Source: Desulfobacteraceae bacterium (GTDB lineage Bacteria; Desulfobacterota; DSM-4660; Desulfatiglandales; Desulfatiglandaceae). From it: a stretch of DNA of 14,926 nt. Under the pieces are notes generated by a model. That model made no database searches. It saw only the letters and a program-made list of their open reading frames with translations, and was not told the origin of the DNA. Of this stretch, positions 7,468-14,914 are shown piece after piece. The stretch spans positions 1 through 14,926 of the forward strand of contig DAOWOF010000030.1 of assembly GCA_030642205.1 (NCBI GenBank). The letters run 5' to 3'. A program made the position numbers and the translations under genes. Numbering within the stretch: the stretch's first letter is position 1; every line of letters begins with the position of its first letter.

Positions 7468-8607
7468 ATGGAGATTAAATATTCTAAAGAGGAACTGGCA
7501 ATTAAAGAACAGGTGAAAAAATTTGTTAAGAATGATCTGATGCCCAATGCCAGAAAAATAAATGATACAGGAGTTCTATCTGATAAATTAAAGAAAAAAT
7601 TCATTGATATGGGGATTTTGAAATTAATTTTTCCTATAAAATACGGTGGAGTAGAAGGATCATTTACAGGCTTTATTCTTTCTCTTCTGGAATTATCCCA
7701 TGCGACTTTGGTGCCATCCTGGATGTTGGTTGAAAATTTAATGCTTTCTTATCCTGTCTTGCATTTTGGTTCCGAATTTTTAAAAAAGACATATTTGCCT
7801 GACTTGATAAGCCTTAAAACAATAGGCGCGCTGGCCTTTACTGAAAGTGATACAGGCTCTGATCCAACTCAGTTGCGGACAATTGCCAAAAAAATTGATG
7901 GGGGTTGGCTGATTAATGGCTCCAAACGTTTTATCACAAATTCAAAGATATGTAATCATATGATCCTGTTTGCCAGAAACGAGGATGCGGTCACCGCCTT
8001 TTTAGTCCACTCTGAGGATAAAGGCTACAGGCCTGGCAAGCGCGAAAAATTTATACATATTAAATCATTTGATAATGGAGATGTGTCTTTTGAGAACTAT
8101 CTGGCCCAGGATGATCATGTAATAGGCAAGGTGGGCGAGGGCTTTTCTATTCTTTTACAGACTGAAGCGCTTTCAAAGATTGCTTTTTGTGCTTTTTATG
8201 TCGGGATGGCTGAAAGGGCGCTTGACTTATCCATACATTATGCCAAAACCCGAACACATCGTGATCAATCAATTGGCCAGAAATTCCAGATGATACAGGT
8301 GAAGTTGGCTGAAATGGCTGCCAGACTCGAAGGAATGAAGGCCTATTTAATGCATACGTCTTCCCGAGTGGACCAGGGCGAAGATATTTTTTTAAACTCG
8401 GCTGCCTTAAAAATATTAGTTTCCCGAGATATCAAATGGATCACTGCCGCCGCCATGGAAATTCATGGAGCTTATGGACTTAGTCAGGAATATGATATCT
8501 CAAGGCTTTTTCAGGCCTCTATCAGTGCCCAGGTAATTATGGGCAATATTGATATTCAAAGAGTTATCCTGGCAAAAGGGATACTTGGGAAAGAACATCT
8601 TCTTTGA
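7468..8607 (+). CDS. Acyl-CoA dehydrogenase family flavoprotein with atypical active site
   Basis: The 379 residues are the usual length and layout of the family: N-terminal helices, a middle beta domain with AFTESDTGSDPTQLRT (123-138) and WLINGSKRFITNS (147-159) for FAD and acyl-CoA contact, and a C-terminal helical domain with TRTHRDQSIGQKFQMIQ (261-277) and the flavin-binding HGAYGLSQEYDISRLFQ (333-349). Members normally oxidise acyl-CoA to 2-enoyl-CoA and pass electrons to electron-transfer flavoprotein. Where most have YEGT with the catalytic Glu, this has IMGN, placing Met358 at that position. The alternative helix position used by isovaleryl-CoA and long-chain enzymes appears to be Ser236. 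No glutamate base is therefore evident, and the activity may differ or be lost. Start ATG at 7468 with GAGG 10 bases upstream. Monocistronic by layout, convergent with the stress-protein gene. Confidence 0.88.
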   Translation: MEIKYSKEELAIKEQVKKFVKNDLMPNARKINDTGVLSDKLKKKFIDMGILKLIFPIKYGGVEGSFTGFILSLLELSHATLVPSWMLVENLMLSYPVLHFGSEFLKKTYLPDLISLKTIGALAFTESDTGSDPTQLRTIAKKIDGGWLINGSKRFITNSKICNHMILFARNEDAVTAFLVHSEDKGYRPGKREKFIHIKSFDNGDVSFENYLAQDDHVIGKVGEGFSILLQTEALSKIAFCAFYVGMAERALDLSIHYAKTRTHRDQSIGQKFQMIQVKLAEMAARLEGMKAYLMHTSSRVDQGEDIFLNSAALKILVSRDIKWITAAAMEIHGAYGLSQEYDISRLFQASISAQVIMGNIDIQRVILAKGILGKEHLL

Positions 8608-8621
8608 AATAGAAAGAGGGT

Positions 8622-8643
8622 CTTCCCCGCTTTTTACGCTTAT
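8622..8643 (-). repeat. Probable partial, inverted copy of the palindromic intergenic repeat
   Basis: In the 41-bp gap between two convergent genes, CTTCCCCG, CTTTTTACG and CTTAT run consecutively. The reverse complement of the 14855-14897 repeat holds the same three blocks in the same order, with the hairpin arm between the first two deleted and two bases (AG) missing before the third. Short blocks, so chance similarity is possible. Confidence 0.35.
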
Positions 8644-8648
8644 GCTAT

Positions 8649-9137
8649 TTATGTATAATTTGGCGATAATTCTCTTTTTTTCTCCTCTTTATAAGACCGC
8701 ACAAGCAATATTGGATGATTAGCGCCGCGTAGCACCTTTTCTGCGACACTTCCGTAAACCCATCGTTTTAAGCCTGAATGTCCATGGGTTGCCATAACGA
8801 TAATGCCAATATCATGCTTTTCTGCATAATCTATAATTATTTCCGGAGCATGGCCTGTTTCAATTACACAATTTATTTTTATGGATTTATTTTCAACTCC
8901 ATCCCGGATAGAATGCAAATATTTTAACCAATGTCTTTTATATCTATCCAGTTGTTCATCGATATAAATCATACTATGATTGTCTAATTTAATAACATCT
9001 TCTATTGGTTCTATTACTTTTAAGAGAGATATCTCAGCCCCGCTTAGTGTTGCAAGTGTTAATGCCTCCCCCAAAGAAACTTCGGATAATTTTGAACCAT
9101 CAAGGGGGACAAGGATATGTTGATAGGTTTTTTTCAT
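8649..9137 (-). CDS. Universal stress protein, UspA family
   Basis: A 162-residue single-domain cytoplasmic Usp. The N-terminus (YQHILVPLDGSKLSEVSLGEA) gives the first strand and the Asp that contacts adenine. MATHGHSGLKRWVYGSVAEKV (from about 115) is the ATP-binding motif G-2x-G-9x-G(S/T), with the first Gly replaced by Ala, a common variant, so nucleotide binding is likely. The last strand is HPILLVR. Such proteins respond to starvation, redox or energy stress and often act through partner proteins; no partner is visible here. A GGAG lies 7 bases before the ATG. It stands alone: convergent with the acyl-CoA dehydrogenase-like gene and divergent from the aminotransferase operon across 545 bp. 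The final 15 residues (SYKEEKKRELSPNYT) are a charged tail beyond the fold. Confidence 0.93.
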   Translation of the reverse strand: MKKTYQHILVPLDGSKLSEVSLGEALTLATLSGAEISLLKVIEPIEDVIKLDNHSMIYIDEQLDRYKRHWLKYLHSIRDGVENKSIKINCVIETGHAPEIIIDYAEKHDIGIIVMATHGHSGLKRWVYGSVAEKVLRGANHPILLVRSYKEEKKRELSPNYT

Positions 9138-9682
9138 GTTATTGCTCCATGAATTAGGATAATTTTATTATTTGACAAGCTATAAAACTTCCTTTCGACA
9201 TCCTGAATTACATTTATTCTCTAGATAAAATTAGGCTGAATATTTATATTTGTCAACTCATAGTTCTAAAATTGCTATAAACTTTTGATGGGCGTTTTAT
9301 ATCACCTGGATTCCAGGTTTTTACCAAAATGGCGTCTTTTTATATACCTTGGAAGATTATAAATTGAGTTTGTTTTGGTAAAAAATAGCTAAAATATAGT
9401 GCGAACCTTTTAAAAAAGCTCATGCGTCAGGGCTGGTTCTAAAAAGGCAGGATGGATATTTCTATTTATTAGGACTATACTGGATAGGGTCAATTATCGC
9501 CGGGAGTTGGAACATCTAATCATCATTGTTTTTAAGGATTACTTATGTTATGAGAATTTAACATATAATGGCATAATAAAAAAATATAATGCTTCATTTA
9601 ACCATTTCAATTACCATTCCTTAAAAACATATTCAAATGTAATGTTTGGAACTTTTATGAGGCCAACATAAACAGATTTTAA
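9138..9682. other. 545-bp gene-free divergent region with inverted and direct repeats
   Basis: AT-rich and without a plausible gene; it should carry the promoters of the stress protein (leftward) and of the aminotransferase operon (rightward). Visible structure is all between 9291 and 9384: a small hairpin ACCTGG-ATT-CCAGGT (9304-9318) followed by T5; a 12-bp perfect inverted repeat, TTTTTACCAAAA (9318-9329) with TTTTGGTAAAAA (9373-9384); and an imperfect direct repeat of about 20 bases, 9291-9310 versus 9331-9353, with a 40-bp period. Nothing was seen from 9390 to 9680 beyond AT-rich stretches. Confidence 0.6.
9318..9384. repeat. 12-bp perfect inverted repeat with 43-base spacer
   Basis: TTTTTACCAAAA at 9318-9329 is the exact reverse complement of TTTTGGTAAAAA at 9373-9384. 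It may be a protein-binding pair or the base of a stem in a leader RNA. The nearest rightward start is over 300 bp away, so a link to the aminotransferase gene is unproven. Confidence 0.55.
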
Positions 9683-9697
9683 GTGATGCGTGTAAAG

Positions 9698-9703
9698 AAG
9701 GAG
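9698..9703 (+). promoter_or_regulatory. Ribosome binding site that fixes the aminotransferase start
   Basis: AAGGAG is followed by six bases and ATG at 9710. The upstream in-frame GTG (9683) and ATG (9686) have no comparable site, and the AAGGAG would then lie inside the coding region. Confidence 0.8.
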
Positions 9704-9709
9704 AATTTG

Positions 9710-10783
9710 ATGGAAGCCGAGGTTACCCAGGTTGAGAGCAACCAACTGAAACAAAAACCCACTGATGAATCACAACTGGGATTCGGTGATATATTTACAG
9801 ACCATATGTTTCTTGCTAATTATGAGGATGGCAAAGGTTGGATTAATCCCCGGATTGTACCTTATGGCGACCTCAGTATTGATCCTGCTGCCATGTCAAT
9901 TCATTATGGTCAGGAAATCTTTGAGGGTCTCAAGGCTTATCGTGGCAAAGATGGCGGGATTTACTTGTTCAGGCCCAAAGATAATTTCAGGAGATTTAAT
10001 ATTTCCGCAAGAAGAATGTGCATGGCGGAACTGGATGTTGATCAGGCTGTAAACTGGATGAAGCAGCTAATCTTGCTGGAGAAGGCATGGATACCAAAAA
10101 GTGAAGGGACTTCTCTTTATATTCGTCCTACCATGATTGCTACTGAGCCGCATCTTGGAGTGCGTCCTTCCCGGACTTATTCGTTTTTTATTATCATTGG
10201 GCCTGTAGGAGCCTATTATAAGGAAGGCCTTGATCCTGTAAAAATCTATGTTGAAGATTTTTATGTCAGGGCCTCAGTTGGCGGCACAGGCGAGGTAAAG
10301 ACTGCGGGTAATTATGCTGCCAGTCTTCTGGCTGCCGAAAAGGCCAAGGAAAAAGGCTTTACCCAGGTATTATGGCTGGATGCCAAACATCTTAAATATA
10401 TAGAGGAAGTTGGCACTATGAACATCTTCTTTGTTATTGGAGATGAGGTTATAACAGCTCCTCTCTCAGGCAGTATCCTGTCCGGAATTACGAGAGACTC
10501 AGTAATTCAGATCGTCAGGGATTGGGGAATCAAGGTCTCTGAACGCTCTCTTACTATTGATGAGGTTATTAATGCAGCCCAGGATGGGACCCTAAAAGAG
10601 GCATTTGGAACCGGTACTGCCGCAGTTATTTCTCCTGTTGGGCAGATAACCTATAAAGGAAAAGACCATGTCGTGGCAGGAAGGCAAATGGGCGAGCTTT
10701 CTCAACGCTTATATGACGAGATTGTAGGAATCCAATATGGTCAAAGGCCTGATAAGAGAGGTTGGGTTAAAAGGATTGATTAA
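9710..10783 (+). CDS. ilvE: Branched-chain amino acid aminotransferase
   Basis: A 357-residue fold-type IV PLP enzyme of the BCAT II type, interconverting Leu, Ile and Val with their 2-oxo acids using 2-oxoglutarate/glutamate, in the cytoplasm. Key blocks: GFGDIFTDHMFLANYEDGKG near the N-terminus, AMSIHYGQEIFEGLKAYRG (about 61-79), FRPKDNFRRFNISARRMCM, SLYIRPTMIATEPHLGV and GGTGEVKTAGNYAASLLAAE, where Lys197 is the expected Schiff-base lysine. VGTMNIFF and the GSILSGITRDSV phosphate-binding loop follow. The length is typical. The start at 9710 is chosen for its strong AAGGAG. First gene of a rightward run: mtnA follows after 41 bp. It can serve synthesis or degradation. Transamination of methionine's oxo acid is a known side activity of this family, which would link it to the methylthioribose gene next door (inference). 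Confidence 0.95.
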   Translation: MEAEVTQVESNQLKQKPTDESQLGFGDIFTDHMFLANYEDGKGWINPRIVPYGDLSIDPAAMSIHYGQEIFEGLKAYRGKDGGIYLFRPKDNFRRFNISARRMCMAELDVDQAVNWMKQLILLEKAWIPKSEGTSLYIRPTMIATEPHLGVRPSRTYSFFIIIGPVGAYYKEGLDPVKIYVEDFYVRASVGGTGEVKTAGNYAASLLAAEKAKEKGFTQVLWLDAKHLKYIEEVGTMNIFFVIGDEVITAPLSGSILSGITRDSVIQIVRDWGIKVSERSLTIDEVINAAQDGTLKEAFGTGTAAVISPVGQITYKGKDHVVAGRQMGELSQRLYDEIVGIQYGQRPDKRGWVKRID

Positions 10784-10824
10784 TTAATGGCTGTTAGTTA
10801 AACAGAGCTAGATAAGGATCTGGT

Positions 10825-11856
10825 ATGATACCGACCATTGAATGGAAAAATGATACAGTTCGTATGATAGACCAAAGAAAGATTCCTGCTGTTATAGAAT
10901 GGTATGTCTGCCGAAGCTGTGAGGATGTTATTAAAGGGATCAAATCAATGGTAATCAGGGGGGCTCCGGCCATTGGCGTTGCTGCGGGCATGGGATTGGC
11001 GCTGGGAGCTCTTTCTATCATGGAGACAAGCTATGGTTCCTTTTTAAGGGCATTCCGGGATTTGGCTGATGAAATGCTTTTGGCACGGCCTACTGCTGTT
11101 AATCTGAAGTGGGCTGTTACAAGGATGATTTGTTTGGTTGAAGAGATGAAGGAGCTAGGGGTTGACCAAATAAAGTTACGCCTTAAAAATGAGTCCCTTA
11201 AAATACTGGAAGAGGATATTGCAATTAATCGTCAAATGGGACAAATCGGACAAGAACTGATCCCTGAAAAAGCGGCAATCCTTACTCATTGCAATGCGGG
11301 CTCACTTGCCACCGGCGGCTATGGAACAGCCTTGGGAGTAATCAGGGCTGCCCATGAAAACCAAAAACATATTAAGGTAATTGCGGATGAGACTCGTCCC
11401 TGGCTGCAGGGCCTCAGATTAACGGCCTTTGAATTAATGGAAGACAGCATTCCGGTTACTGTTATTGCTGATAATGCAGCAGGTTTATTGATGCGCCGGA
11501 AAAAAATTGACCTTGTCATAACCGGAGCGGATCGGATTGCGGCAAATGGAGATGTAGCCAATAAAATTGGCACTTATCAGGTAGCTGTGCTGGCCAAGGC
11601 CAATAATATTCCATTTTATGTGGCCGCTCCTGTGTCTACTATTGATCCCTCCCTTGAAAACGGGGATTTGATTCCACTGGAAGAACGGGAGGCGAAAGAA
11701 ATATATCAATTAGAAGGGATTGAACTTGGCCCAGTGGGAGTCAATGCCCTTAATCCTGCCTTTGATATTACACCTCATGAATATATATCTGCTATTATAA
11801 CCGAAAAGGGAATAATCAGGCATCCTTTTAATGAAGGTATATCCAGGTTGTTTTAA
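10825..11856 (+). CDS. mtnA: S-methyl-5-thioribose-1-phosphate isomerase
   Basis: The 343 residues match MtnA, which isomerises 5-methylthioribose-1-phosphate to 5-methylthioribulose-1-phosphate after SAM-derived methylthioadenosine is broken down. Signatures: RGAPAIGVAAGMG (45-57), LTHCNAGSLATGGYGTALG (153-171) with Cys156 as the catalytic cysteine, DETRPWLQGLRLTAFEL (188-204), and ITGADRIAANGDVANKIGTY (232-251) with Asp237 as the catalytic acid. It belongs to the eIF2B-like superfamily, and related proteins act on ribose-1,5-bisphosphate or 5-deoxyribose-1-phosphate, so the substrate is likely but not certain. An AAGGA six bases before the ATG supports the start. No other methionine-salvage gene (mtnB, mtnC, mtnD, mtnN) is in the window. 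That fits an anaerobe, where the oxygen-dependent branch would be absent and a shunt takes the product. Confidence 0.93.
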   Translation: MIPTIEWKNDTVRMIDQRKIPAVIEWYVCRSCEDVIKGIKSMVIRGAPAIGVAAGMGLALGALSIMETSYGSFLRAFRDLADEMLLARPTAVNLKWAVTRMICLVEEMKELGVDQIKLRLKNESLKILEEDIAINRQMGQIGQELIPEKAAILTHCNAGSLATGGYGTALGVIRAAHENQKHIKVIADETRPWLQGLRLTAFELMEDSIPVTVIADNAAGLLMRRKKIDLVITGADRIAANGDVANKIGTYQVAVLAKANNIPFYVAAPVSTIDPSLENGDLIPLEEREAKEIYQLEGIELGPVGVNALNPAFDITPHEYISAIITEKGIIRHPFNEGISRLF

Positions 11857-11876
11857 ACTTACAATTAAAGGATAAT

Positions 11877-12590
11877 ATGAGCATATTAATACAGGGAAAA
11901 GAGGCATTAACTCTGATCCAGAGTCTTAAAGCAGATAAGGCATTCATTCATATGACTCTTTTGGGGGCTGACTTTATATGGACAACCATACTCGTTGATA
12001 TTAAAAAAAAAGGGGGGAAAAAATTTATCCTTCTTGATTGTCCCAATGCATTTGAGGAATCTATATCCGGACTTGATCAATGGCAGCTCTTGATTGAGTT
12101 TCATGATAAAAACAAGATTCCATACGAGTTTAAGGCTCTGGGAGAAAAAATCTCAGGCAAAGAAATATGGTTAAGATTGCCAAAGGAAATAAGCCGATTG
12201 CAACGGCGTAAAAATTTCAGGCTTGACTCGCCCCTTGGATCATTTTTAATCCTGAATCTGGATACAGGACAATATAGACTGGATGTTTACAATATTAGTG
12301 AAGGAGGAAGCCTTATTACGGTTGCGCAGGATATTGAAGATACCTCAATTTTTAGTATAGGTCAGAAATTAACCGATCTTATTATGGAGATCCCTTTTAA
12401 ATCTCAACATTGGAAGATCTTTATCAAAGAGGCAAAGGTAAGGAGGATTGAAAAGCAAAAGGGAGATGGCCCTTGTCGTTATGGGATTGAGTTTGTCAAG
12501 CTAGGTCCCGGGATGAAAGCAGTTCTTAAGAAATTGATTTATGATGTACAGCGGCAAATGTTAAAAAGGAGAGTCGGGATGGATATTTAG
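11877..12590 (+). CDS. PilZ-domain protein, probable c-di-GMP receptor
   Basis: 237 residues in two parts. Residues 1-100 are an N-terminal beta-rich domain placed like the YcgR-N (PilZN) domain. Residues from about 105 form the PilZ domain, with RRKNFR (110-115; R111 and R115 of RxxxR) and, after a beta hairpin, NISEGG (139-144; the D/N-x-S-x-x-G motif). All residues known to hold cyclic di-GMP are present, so binding is likely. The last 40 residues are helical and basic. The output partner is unknown; in YcgR-type proteins it is the flagellar motor, elsewhere polysaccharide synthesis or transcription. It begins 20 bp after mtnA with AAAGGA before the ATG and is probably in the same transcript, an unusual companion for metabolic genes. 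No flagellar or pilus gene is nearby. Confidence 0.85.
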   Translation: MSILIQGKEALTLIQSLKADKAFIHMTLLGADFIWTTILVDIKKKGGKKFILLDCPNAFEESISGLDQWQLLIEFHDKNKIPYEFKALGEKISGKEIWLRLPKEISRLQRRKNFRLDSPLGSFLILNLDTGQYRLDVYNISEGGSLITVAQDIEDTSIFSIGQKLTDLIMEIPFKSQHWKIFIKEAKVRRIEKQKGDGPCRYGIEFVKLGPGMKAVLKKLIYDVQRQMLKRRVGMDI

Positions 12591-12746
12591 AGTCCCTGCT
12601 CAATGTGGAACGAGTAGATGGCGCTCCAGGGAGTTGTCCTGTACTAACTTGGCATTTTTGAATGGGCCCTTATTGCTGTTTTCAGGGGTTTATGTTATTT
12701 AAGATCATTCCCTTAATAGGTCAAAAATAAAGGAGTAAAACATATA

Positions 12747-13598
12747 ATGTCCCAATCAAGACCAGATTCAAGCTTCAGAGGCGCTTCCAAATATGTATTG
12801 GATGAAGAGCTTGCCAAAATTGTAAATATATCCATGGCCATGGAAATGCCTCTTCTTCTAAAGGGTGAGCCGGGTACAGGAAAGACCATGCTGGCTTATG
12901 CTATTGCAGAGGCCCTTAACATGAGACTCATTGTCTTAAATGTTAAATCGAATATGAAATTGGTAGAAGCCCTTTATCAATATGATACTCTTACCCGTTT
13001 GAACGACAGTCGTTTTGGCGATTCCAAACGTGATGTAAGCAATATCGAGGAATATATCAAAATGGGAAAGATAGGACAAGGCTTTGTCGCCTCTGAAAAG
13101 GTTGCCCTTTTAATTGATGAAATTGATAAGGCTGATACCGATTTTCAAGATGATATGCTGGATGTGCTTGATCAAATGCAATTTGATATTATAGAGATAG
13201 ACAAGATTATCACCGCTCGCAAACGGCCTGTAATCATAATCACTTCCAATGCAAAAAAAGATCTCTCGGATCCCTTTCTTGGGCGCTGCAATTTTCATCA
13301 TATTGCCTTTCCTGATCAGGACCTGATGAGAGATATAATCCATATTCATTTCCCTGATATCAGCAAAGAATTGATGCAGAATGCTATTAGATCTTTTTAT
13401 AAAATGCGGGATTTCAGGGGTATTGAGAAAAAGCCCGCCACAAGGGAATTAATAAATTGGATCAGGGCTCTCAAGGCAGATTCTGATTTTCGGGTAAAGG
13501 ATCTGGTCAAGGGAGATATCCCCTATCTGGGAGTCTTATTCAAAAAAAGCCCTGATTATTCACTGGCCAGGAATTTAAACTTGCGTATGAGACTATAG
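12747..13598 (+). CDS. MoxR-family AAA+ ATPase
   Basis: 283 residues with a complete AAA+ core: Walker A GEPGTGKT (40-47), Walker B LLIDEIDKAD (121-130), sensor 1 IITSNAKKD (164-172) and the arginine region around GRC (179-181), then a lid domain containing the KKPATRELINWIRAL segment typical of the group. MoxR proteins are ATP-driven chaperones that insert metals or activate partner complexes, working with a VWA-domain partner. The C-terminus is shorter than in classical MoxR (about 320-330 residues). The subgroup that pairs with CoxE-like proteins has this shape as far as I recall. AAAGGAG stands about 9 bases before the ATG at 12747, after a 156-bp gap from the PilZ gene in which I see no gene and no clear promoter. 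The VWA partner follows after 20 bp. Confidence 0.92.
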   Translation: MSQSRPDSSFRGASKYVLDEELAKIVNISMAMEMPLLLKGEPGTGKTMLAYAIAEALNMRLIVLNVKSNMKLVEALYQYDTLTRLNDSRFGDSKRDVSNIEEYIKMGKIGQGFVASEKVALLIDEIDKADTDFQDDMLDVLDQMQFDIIEIDKIITARKRPVIIITSNAKKDLSDPFLGRCNFHHIAFPDQDLMRDIIHIHFPDISKELMQNAIRSFYKMRDFRGIEKKPATRELINWIRALKADSDFRVKDLVKGDIPYLGVLFKKSPDYSLARNLNLRMRL

Positions 13599-13618
13599 GG
13601 CGAGTTAGAGGCATATCA

Positions 13619-14812
13619 ATGTTTACTGATTTTTTTTACCTCCTTAAAAGAATTAATATCCCCGTATCTCCCACTTCATTTTTGAGGTTGCAAAAGGCCT
13701 TGAACATGGGACTGATAACTTCCCTTGACGATTTTTATACCTCAGCTCGTGCGATCCTGATCAAGAGTGAGAGATATTTTGATCTCTATGATCAGGCATT
13801 TGCCCATCATTTTAAAGGAGCTGATCTTTCTGAGCCTAATAAGTTTGAATTATCTGAAGTGGCGCGCGCCATGTTGGATGACTGGCTTAAAGACCCCAAA
13901 GGTCTGAGTGAACTCCTGGGGATTGACGAAGAGGGACTTAAGAAACTCACTCCGGACGAATTGCTTCAATATTTCATGGACCGTCTTAAAGAGCAGACGG
14001 AAGAGCATCATGGGGGCAACAAATGGATTGGTACCGGAGGCACATCACCGGTAGGTCATTCGGGATATCATCCAGGTGGCATGAGGGTAGGAGGCGTTTC
14101 CAGAAATAAATCCGCAGTCAAGGTCGCTATGGATCGAAGATACAAGGACTATGCCCAGGATGGCCCTCTGACCCAGGCTCAAATTGGAGAGGCCTTAAAA
14201 CGTTTACGCAACATGGTTCCCTCCGGACCAAAGGATGTGGTCAATATTGATGAGACTATCCGCCAGACTATCAAAAATGCTGGTGAGATATTTATCTCAT
14301 TTGATCGCAGGCTTAAGGATCGTTTAAAGGTGATTTTAGCTATTGACAATGGCGGCTGGTCCATGGACCCATATATTGATATCGTCCAGACCATATTTAG
14401 TTATTGCAGGAACCAATTTAAGGAATTGAATATTTATTTTTTTCATAACACTATTTATGATAAGCTATGGGAAGAGCCATCTCGAATGAAAAAGCCCTTG
14501 CGCGTTGAAGACCTTGCACGTCTGGATACTGAAACACGTTTCATAATTGTGGGTGATGCCAGCATGGCTCCTTATGAGTTGATGGCCACTGACGGATCCA
14601 TCCATATTGAAGAAAGGTCAGGAAAACCAAGTTATGAGCAGCTTAAATTTATTGCTGAAACCTTTTCTCACTCAATTTGGTTAAATCCCAAAATGGCTAA
14701 TCAGTGGCCTCTTACGCGTAGCATAAATCTTATTAACGAGATCTTTCCCATGTTTGAATTGTCTCTTGATGGATTGGAAAATGGAACAACCTATCTGATG
14801 CAAAAGAACTGA
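13619..14812 (+). CDS. CoxE-like VWA-domain protein, partner of MoxR ATPase
   Basis: A 397-residue soluble protein. The helical N-terminus (FTDFFYLLKRINIPVSPTSFLRLQKAL) and SERYFDLYDQAFAHHFKG (50-67) are typical of the CoxE/YehP-like VWA group. A glycine- and histidine-rich linker (about 129-160, including KWIGTGGTSPVGHSGYHPGG) follows, then a VWA domain from about 236 on, beginning VILAIDNGGWSMDPY. The MIDAS metal site normally reads DxSxS; here it is D-N-G-G-W-S, so one serine is glycine and a tryptophan is inserted before the remaining Ser. IIVGDASMAPYE (309-320) is a second conserved block. In this family the protein works with a MoxR ATPase to mature or remodel a client enzyme; CoxD/CoxE act on CO dehydrogenase. 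No client enzyme is visible in the window. The start has GAGG 8 bases upstream. Confidence 0.85.
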   Translation: MFTDFFYLLKRINIPVSPTSFLRLQKALNMGLITSLDDFYTSARAILIKSERYFDLYDQAFAHHFKGADLSEPNKFELSEVARAMLDDWLKDPKGLSELLGIDEEGLKKLTPDELLQYFMDRLKEQTEEHHGGNKWIGTGGTSPVGHSGYHPGGMRVGGVSRNKSAVKVAMDRRYKDYAQDGPLTQAQIGEALKRLRNMVPSGPKDVVNIDETIRQTIKNAGEIFISFDRRLKDRLKVILAIDNGGWSMDPYIDIVQTIFSYCRNQFKELNIYFFHNTIYDKLWEEPSRMKKPLRVEDLARLDTETRFIIVGDASMAPYELMATDGSIHIEERSGKPSYEQLKFIAETFSHSIWLNPKMANQWPLTRSINLINEIFPMFELSLDGLENGTTYLMQKN

Positions 14813-14850
14813 TATCTATCTTCCATAAAAGATTATTTCTCTTCCATATT

Positions 14851-14914
14851 TTGATAAGCTCGTAAAAAGTCATTGCGTCTTTTTACTCGTCGGGGAAGGC
14901 TGCCTTATTTTCAT
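14851..14914 (+). repeat. Palindromic intergenic repeat, copy 2
   Basis: A perfect 8-bp stem, GTAAAAAG (14862-14869) with CTTTTTAC (14879-14886), around a 9-base loop, is followed by GGGG, the palindrome AAGGC-T-GCCTT (14896-14906) and ATTTTCA. Order, spacing and many bases match the element at 7199-7262, and both begin with TGATAA. It lies about 40 bp after the VWA gene stop and could serve as its terminator. The window ends just beyond, so its full extent is unknown. Confidence 0.55.

Noticed and set aside
9172..9177. TTGACA near the stress protein gene
   Set aside because: No matching -10 box at 16-18 bp on the + strand, so it is not called a promoter.
9304..9322. Hairpin ACCTGG-ATT-CCAGGT plus T5 as an intrinsic terminator
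   Set aside because: No + strand gene ends upstream and the stem is only 6 bp. Kept only as part of the repeat cluster.
12648..12668. TTGGCATTTTTGAATG as a sigma-54 promoter before the MoxR gene
   Set aside because: The GC half-site is not at the required 10-bp spacing from GG.
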